NCBI GenBank assembly: GCA_035505975.1
Contig: DATJQJ010000015.1
Coordinates: forward strand, 1-36,378
Source of the DNA: CAIKOD01 sp035505975
GTDB taxonomy: Archaea; Halobacteriota; Methanomicrobia; Methanomicrobiales; Methanospirillaceae
Length of the DNA: 36,378 nucleotides
Direction: 5' to 3'
Shown: piece after piece, positions 32,742 through 36,378 of the stretch
Layout of the letters: each line of letters starts with the position of its first letter
Position numbering within the stretch: position 1 is the first letter of the stretch
Program-made: the position numbers and the translations under genes
Notes under the pieces: model-generated
Seen by the model: only the letters and a program-made list of their open reading frames with translations
Databases searched by the model: none
What the model was told of the DNA's origin: nothing

Positions 32742-33875
32742 TCAGCAGGGTTTATGAATATAGTTCACCAGATTCCCCTGAGAATCCACCAGATAAGCCG
32801 TACCTCCCTCGTTATTCCAGACATATCTGTCGGTCCAGTACAAATCTGTGCCCGTATCCTGTCCCTTGGCATGAGAGTGAATAGTTATCGTTGTTTCAGG
32901 AGCGATTATCACATTGGGGAACGTATAGACGAAATTTGAACCTTCATCGTGCAGGGTCCAGTTCGCCAGGGAAACCGACCAAGTCCCGGCATTATAGATC
33001 CTGACATATTCCTCCTGAAGATTCAGATCTGAAATAATGAGGTTCCCATACGTAGGAATTTCAGGGGTCGGACCAGACGTCGGAGTCGCGGTTATCAGGG
33101 GTATCGGTGTTTGAGTCCCGGTGGGAACAGATGTTGTTACTGTCGGTGTCGGTGAGGTCCTTTGTGTCGTTTCGGTAACAATCGAAGAAGGAGTCGGGGT
33201 GACGGTCGACGTTACCGTCTGGATGGGGGGAGGAGTTTGGGTGGGCGGGATCGAGACAGTCGGAGAATCCGAAGGACTCGTTGTAGGGATTGTTGCTGGA
33301 ATAGATAATTGTCCTGGGTTCTTCATGTAAACCCAGTACCCCTTCATCGGCAGTAGTTGCCTTGAATCACTGAACTGATTGCTCCCCCCGTTGATGATTT
33401 GAACTTCATATTGCTGGTTTTGTACGTCATACCCCATTACCTGAGTCCATTCATTGTTTATCGGCAGGAGGGCAGAATGAGCATCGAGCAGAGAATTGCC
33501 GGATAATCCGACCGTATTCCACCCCTCGAGGAAGTCCCGCTGATACATACCGGAATGGTTTTCGGATTGCACTATCAGGACCGATATTTGAAATTTTGAA
33601 AATATCCAGTATCCGACCAGCGGGGATAACCGGTCATTTGGATATTTCCTGACCCATTTTTGGGATTCAGCCTTATATTCCCAGATTGAATGTCCCCCGG
33701 TGTCAATGCTGTTGAAAATCGTGAAGGTATCTGATCCTGGTGCTAAATTCCCTGGAATCGAGATGAAATTCCATCCTGGATACAGTTGGAGCGATGAAGT
33801 GTCCGGTATCGCGGCAGCGGGTATGAGAAAAAACAGAATTAATGAAAATGAAATGGCCAATCGTCGGTTATTCAA
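32742..33875 (-). CDS. secreted protein: two GWN modules, Pro/Thr linker, lamin-tail domain (TTG start)
   Basis: A 377-residue protein. A signal peptide (NNRRLAISFSLILFFLIPAA) is followed by two modules opening GWNFISIP and GWNTVGLSG, each with GYW and a WEYK/EWTQ segment, up to about residue 190. A linker of about 80 residues is almost entirely Pro, Thr, Ser and Val and is probably glycosylated. The C-terminal 100 residues form a lamin-tail domain: NLIISDLNLQEEYVRIYNAG, then WTLHDEGSNFVYTFPNV, HSHAKGQDTGTDLYW and AYLVDSQGNLVNYI. The protein is probably exposed at the cell surface; lamin-tail domains bind other proteins, polysaccharide or nuclease partners. I start it at the TTG at 33873-33875, since AAAGGTG lies eight bases before it; no ATG is in range. 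A paralogue without linker and lamin tail is at 14582. Confidence 0.8.
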   Translation of the reverse strand: MNNRRLAISFSLILFFLIPAAAIPDTSSLQLYPGWNFISIPGNLAPGSDTFTIFNSIDTGGHSIWEYKAESQKWVRKYPNDRLSPLVGYWIFSKFQISVLIVQSENHSGMYQRDFLEGWNTVGLSGNSLLDAHSALLPINNEWTQVMGYDVQNQQYEVQIINGGSNQFSDSRQLLPMKGYWVYMKNPGQLSIPATIPTTSPSDSPTVSIPPTQTPPPIQTVTSTVTPTPSSIVTETTQRTSPTPTVTTSVPTGTQTPIPLITATPTSGPTPEIPTYGNLIISDLNLQEEYVRIYNAGTWSVSLANWTLHDEGSNFVYTFPNVIIAPETTITIHSHAKGQDTGTDLYWTDRYVWNNEGGTAYLVDSQGNLVNYIHKPC

Positions 33876-34186
33876 CAGGAATACACCTTTCTCAAAATGG
33901 ATCAACGTTACGGGACTCGATAAATATATCTCAGGGAATATTGTTTGTCTGGCCGCCGCAGATCTTCTGAACGTGATGAGAGTCAGGACTTCATCGGAAA
34001 CTGTGTTATATCAGGATCAATAAACGGAGCGAAATTTGCTGGCCGTTCCCGGCGAACCGGATATGAAGTTTTTCCCGTCCGCGCGAATCCACAATTATCA
34101 TCGACGAAGCGAAAAATCAAAGACTTATCACCGCATTGAGGGGATCCTGAAAAGTTCTTCAGAAAATCTTCGAAATAATTTAAGAT
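33876..34186. other. divergent spacer
   Basis: About 310 bases without a convincing gene. Base composition falls towards A/T on the right-hand side, next to the AT-rich gene. Confidence 0.4.
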
Positions 34187-34519
34187 ATGGCAATAGGTGA
34201 ATTTATCAAAATATCAAGCTATAACTTTAAAAGAAAAAAATCCTAAATTTCTCGATACGGAACAAATGAGCCTTGAAATCTATAATGAATGTTTATCTAT
34301 ATCTAACGAACCTTTGAGAGAGCCATTATTAGATTTCTTTTTCAATGAGAAAGATAACCTATCTGCCCAAGATATTGAAAAACAATTAACTGGCGAATTG
34401 TCAAATTTGAAGAAAGACATTATTGAAAAGGGAATTCTTTTTTTCGTCGGTTTGTATTTGGCTTTTTAATCTGTTTAATTGTATTTATTCCCTATTTTTT
34501 TCATCATTTTATCAGGTAA
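34187..34519 (+). pseudogene. AT-rich small membrane protein gene interrupted by two homopolymer frameshifts
   Basis: No single long frame is open, but three pieces join naturally. An ATG at 34187 starts MAIGEFIKISSYNFK; after an A7 run (near 34240) a second frame gives NPKFLDTEQMSLEIYNECLS to DIIEKGILFFVGLY; after a T5 run (34463-34467) the first frame returns with FLICLIVFIPYFFHHFIR and a stop at 34517-34519. Changing A7 to A6 and T5 to T6 restores 110 codons: a polar helical domain with one C-terminal membrane helix. The middle piece alone is open from a GTG at 34197 to 34469 (90 codons). The segment is far richer in A/T than its neighbours, which suggests foreign origin. Decay, sequence error or phase variation could each explain the shifts. 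Confidence 0.5.
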
Positions 34520-34709
34520 CTTTGTCCTTTTTTTTAAGACCATGATTATGAAATAAAAAATTGTTCATGAATCATCCCTGCATCTTCTCCACTAGGCTGA
34601 TCCGGCTGACCGGTATGTATCCGGGCCGCCGGGTTAACAATTTGACATAGAAAAAGTATGACATCTAAGCGAGAAGGTAATAGAAAAATATGTTTTTTTA
34701 ATCGTCTCC
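34520..34709. other. AT-rich spacer
   Basis: About 190 bases between convergent genes, with several T-rich stretches that could end transcripts from either side. Confidence 0.4.
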
Positions 34710-35915
34710 TTATGTCGGAACACTAAATGGAGGAACCGCTATCGGTGCCTGTACAGCCGAGGCCTGAGATAAATAGCTCATCGATTTGCTGAACTTGTTA
34801 ATCATGCCACTGGCCGATGAGGTTTCAGAGTATACCAGGTCTTCGGATTTCTGCGGGTTCGAGCCGTCAGGGTATGAGTAGGGGAAGAGATCCGTCCCCG
34901 GGAAGTAAAATCCATTAATGGTGCTTTCATTCCGTGCTTCCTGCACGTGAACCTTTAGGTATGCCGAGACCGAACCGATCATCGGCGAAGAAGTACCATC
35001 ACTCAGGGCAATTCCTTGTGCATTGATGTTGTAGTTCAGGACGACAGGGATAGTCGCATCGGTCCCGACAAACCGGGTATCTGCTGATGTTACAGTCGAC
35101 GTCAGGGTCGTGTCGAAAGTACTTCCTGCCTGCTCGATATTGCAGAACGCCGGTACGATTCCCGGGTTTGCATTGCCAAACGGACAAAGTATCAGACCTG
35201 ACGAATTTTGTGCCTGGGATGCACCGTCGAGGAGCAAGTCTTCAGATCTTGTTGCACGGCCGGTATCCAGGGCGATAAACTGGACATTGGTGTTTGCCTT
35301 GATGTTGCTCTGGTCAGTAATCGTGTTTGCTGTGGAAAGTTCTACTGTTTTTCCGAAGGTCTGCTGACCCGAAACACCGGAGTACTGGTCATTATAGCCC
35401 GTTGTGTACTGGACCTGACCGGGGTCGAGGACACCAGTATGAAGGCCATTTTCCGTTACCGACGGTGCTGCTACAAGCCCTAAATTGTCTAAAAACTGCT
35501 GCCAGGTTATACCGGGAATATTGACAAAAGGTGTATTCAGCAACGACTCGGGCACATTGAATTGGGTTACATACGAAGATCCCCCTGGTCCCGGATACAA
35601 TACCGAGCCAATGACAATCGATCCTCCCGCCTGTTGCAACTCTGCCTGCCAGACGGCAATCGCGTTATTAGGTTCAAGAATTCCAGATGGTGACGTTACG
35701 GGATATGAATAGAGGACGACCGGGTCATTCGTTAAAGTCCATACGCCAGAGTCGGACTCGGTGACCGTTCCCTGCACATTCATTCCAGTACTCGTTGCAA
35801 GTCCCTGTATCTCGGGCATAGCCAGAACTCCTGTGTCTGCATAAACGATACCAGTGAACACTATAAGAATCACTATAGCCAATAGAGCGATCGCTCCTAC
35901 GTTGTGGAGTTTAAT
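34710..35915 (-). CDS. secreted protein, paralogue of the 8365 gene; start codon appears to be ATT
   Basis: A protein of about 401 residues, longer than its paralogue (275) because of an insert after the signal peptide and another before the C-terminus. Shared blocks include GQVQYT-GYND, STANTI-DQSNIKA, GRATR-EDLL, LCPF...FCNI, and LSDGTSSPMIGSVSAY. In-frame ATG and GTG are absent at the 5' end; the first usual codon is a TTG at 35880-35882, inside the hydrophobic core. Upstream, codons ATT-AAA-CTC-CAC (from 35915) give IKLH, matching MKLH at the paralogue's start, and GGGG sits about eight bases before the ATT. So the gene either uses ATT or has lost its start by an ATG to ATT change. The signal peptide would then be (I)KLHNVGAIALLAIVILIV and cut after VYA. 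Confidence 0.72.
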   Translation of the reverse strand: MKLHNVGAIALLAIVILIVFTGIVYADTGVLAMPEIQGLATSTGMNVQGTVTESDSGVWTLTNDPVVLYSYPVTSPSGILEPNNAIAVWQAELQQAGGSIVIGSVLYPGPGGSSYVTQFNVPESLLNTPFVNIPGITWQQFLDNLGLVAAPSVTENGLHTGVLDPGQVQYTTGYNDQYSGVSGQQTFGKTVELSTANTITDQSNIKANTNVQFIALDTGRATRSEDLLLDGASQAQNSSGLILCPFGNANPGIVPAFCNIEQAGSTFDTTLTSTVTSADTRFVGTDATIPVVLNYNINAQGIALSDGTSSPMIGSVSAYLKVHVQEARNESTINGFYFPGTDLFPYSYPDGSNPQKSEDLVYSETSSASGMINKFSKSMSYLSQASAVQAPIAVPPFSVPT

Positions 35916-36109
35916 TTTGATTACCCCTTTTTCAATTTCCCAAGAACAAGCAGTAAAACGCGTAAAATTTACTATAAGGTAGAAAAGGTCTAAAACTCAT
36001 CCCAGGTAAATAGGAAATCTCCATCACAATAATATATAGATTTCTAATTTCAATTATGCTCGATAACCTTTAACTGGTGCGTCAACATTGGATTTTACAA
36101 AAAAATAGA
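35916..36109. other. upstream region of the secreted protein gene
   Basis: About 190 bases with A/T-rich stretches (TTTACTATAAGG near 35968 and ATAATATATAG near 36030) that could serve as promoters. No gene seen. Confidence 0.4.
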
Positions 36110-36378
36110 TCAAGCCTTTTTGATCTCAGCTAGTGTTGCCGGTTGACCGGAATGCAGTCGGGCAGCCAGGTCCCGGATCTTGATCGCGTTCATCACACGG
36201 GCCTCGGCATCCTCCAGGTTCGCGACATTAAAGTAGACCTTGATCTCCCCTCCCTTCGATGGGTTCCCGATTACCACGGAATCGGGTCGCTCGGCGATCG
36301 TTCGAACAATCGTTTCATTTGGTTCAGTCTGTATCAACCTTGCTCCCCTGGTGCCGGTAATGGCCCGATATTGCCCTG
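36110..36378 (-). CDS. hypothetical protein, cut by the right edge of the window
   Basis: The frame is open from the right edge of the window to a stop at 36110, giving at least 88 residues. A TTG at 36335-36337 could be a start but has no ribosome site, and the preceding residues (GQYRAITGTRGAR) look protein-like, so the gene probably begins outside the window. The visible part is soluble and mixed alpha/beta (ETIVRTIAERPDSVVIGNPS, GGEIKVYFNVANLEDAEARV) and ends in Lys-Lys-Ala. I do not recognise it. Confidence 0.62.
   Translation of the reverse strand, partial: GQYRAITGTRGARLIQTEPNETIVRTIAERPDSVVIGNPSKGGEIKVYFNVANLEDAEARVMNAIKIRDLAARLHSGQPATLAEIKKA

Noticed and set aside
33121..33330. Gly/Val-rich plus-strand frame opposite the Pro/Thr linker
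   Set aside because: The repetitive composition is the antisense image of the linker codons of the lamin-tail protein.
1..36378. CRISPR array, insertion sequence, integrase or prophage
   Set aside because: I looked for regularly spaced repeats, transposase or integrase motifs and phage structural genes and saw none; the defects present are single-gene decay.

Overview
The window looks like a piece of a euryarchaeal methanogen chromosome, most likely of the Methanomicrobiales (Methanoregula/Methanosphaerula-like). The reasons are a UPF0305/DUF2115 protein (a methanogen-restricted family), an Isf-type iron-sulfur flavoprotein, an archaeal TraB membrane protein, a MTH938-like protein, several secreted proteins of unknown family in paralogous copies, and archaeal signals: TATA-like boxes about 23-31 nt before start codons (leaderless mRNAs), GGAGG/GGTGA ribosome sites and oligo-T terminators. 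The taxonomic placement is inference from gene content; there is no rRNA, tRNA, CRISPR array or complete insertion sequence that I can recognise.

Layout, left to right. 1-3.1 kb: a gene end, a secreted chagasin-like protease inhibitor (-), a long gene-poor stretch with a very AT-rich island, and a TraB-family membrane protein (+) with an inverted repeat at its start. 3.5-8.2 kb (+): a single-PAS-domain protein, an ABC ATPase with its large permease, a stand-alone CheY-like receiver, a small protein and UPF0305. 8.4-9.2 kb: a secreted protein with a strong terminator. 9.5-16.1 kb: DUF169 protein and Isf-like flavoprotein (-), a 14-TM MFS exporter (+), and small genes including a MTH938-like protein and a secreted GWN-repeat protein. 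16.3-20.5 kb (-): a probable five-gene operon, MFS exporter, nitroreductase, flavin reductase, QueG-like double [4Fe-4S] protein, SAM methyltransferase. 21.1-22.8 kb (+): a leaderless DrrA/DrrB-like ABC exporter. 23.1-27.0 kb (+): an operon of a cell-surface protein with a Gly-rich stalk and C-terminal membrane anchor, a MacB/LolD-type ATPase and permease, a DUF2178 membrane protein and an XRE-type repressor. 27.2-28.9 kb: a striking palindrome and a broken second copy of the surface protein. 29.0-32.5 kb: two very small genes, DedA protein, two-domain PPK2, a cysteine synthase relic and a TPR protein. 32.7-36.4 kb: a GWN-repeat/lamin-tail surface protein, an AT-rich frameshifted gene, a second copy of the 8.4-kb secreted protein whose start codon appears to be ATT, and a gene running off the right edge.

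The common thread is export and the cell surface: three ABC transport systems, two MFS exporters, and three pairs of paralogous secreted or anchored proteins. The best candidate for an uncharacterised system is the 23.0-27.2 kb unit. A surface-protein gene occupies the position where bacterial operons carry a MacA-type adaptor next to MacB. The operon ends with its own XRE regulator. A palindromic site around its promoter is echoed by a nearly perfect 37-bp palindrome just beyond the operon. Other items worth attention are a 40-codon gene with ideal expression signals (29.3 kb), a hairpin/inverted repeat overlapping the TraB start, two homopolymer frameshifts in an AT-rich gene at 34.2 kb, and a relic of a cysteine synthase gene.
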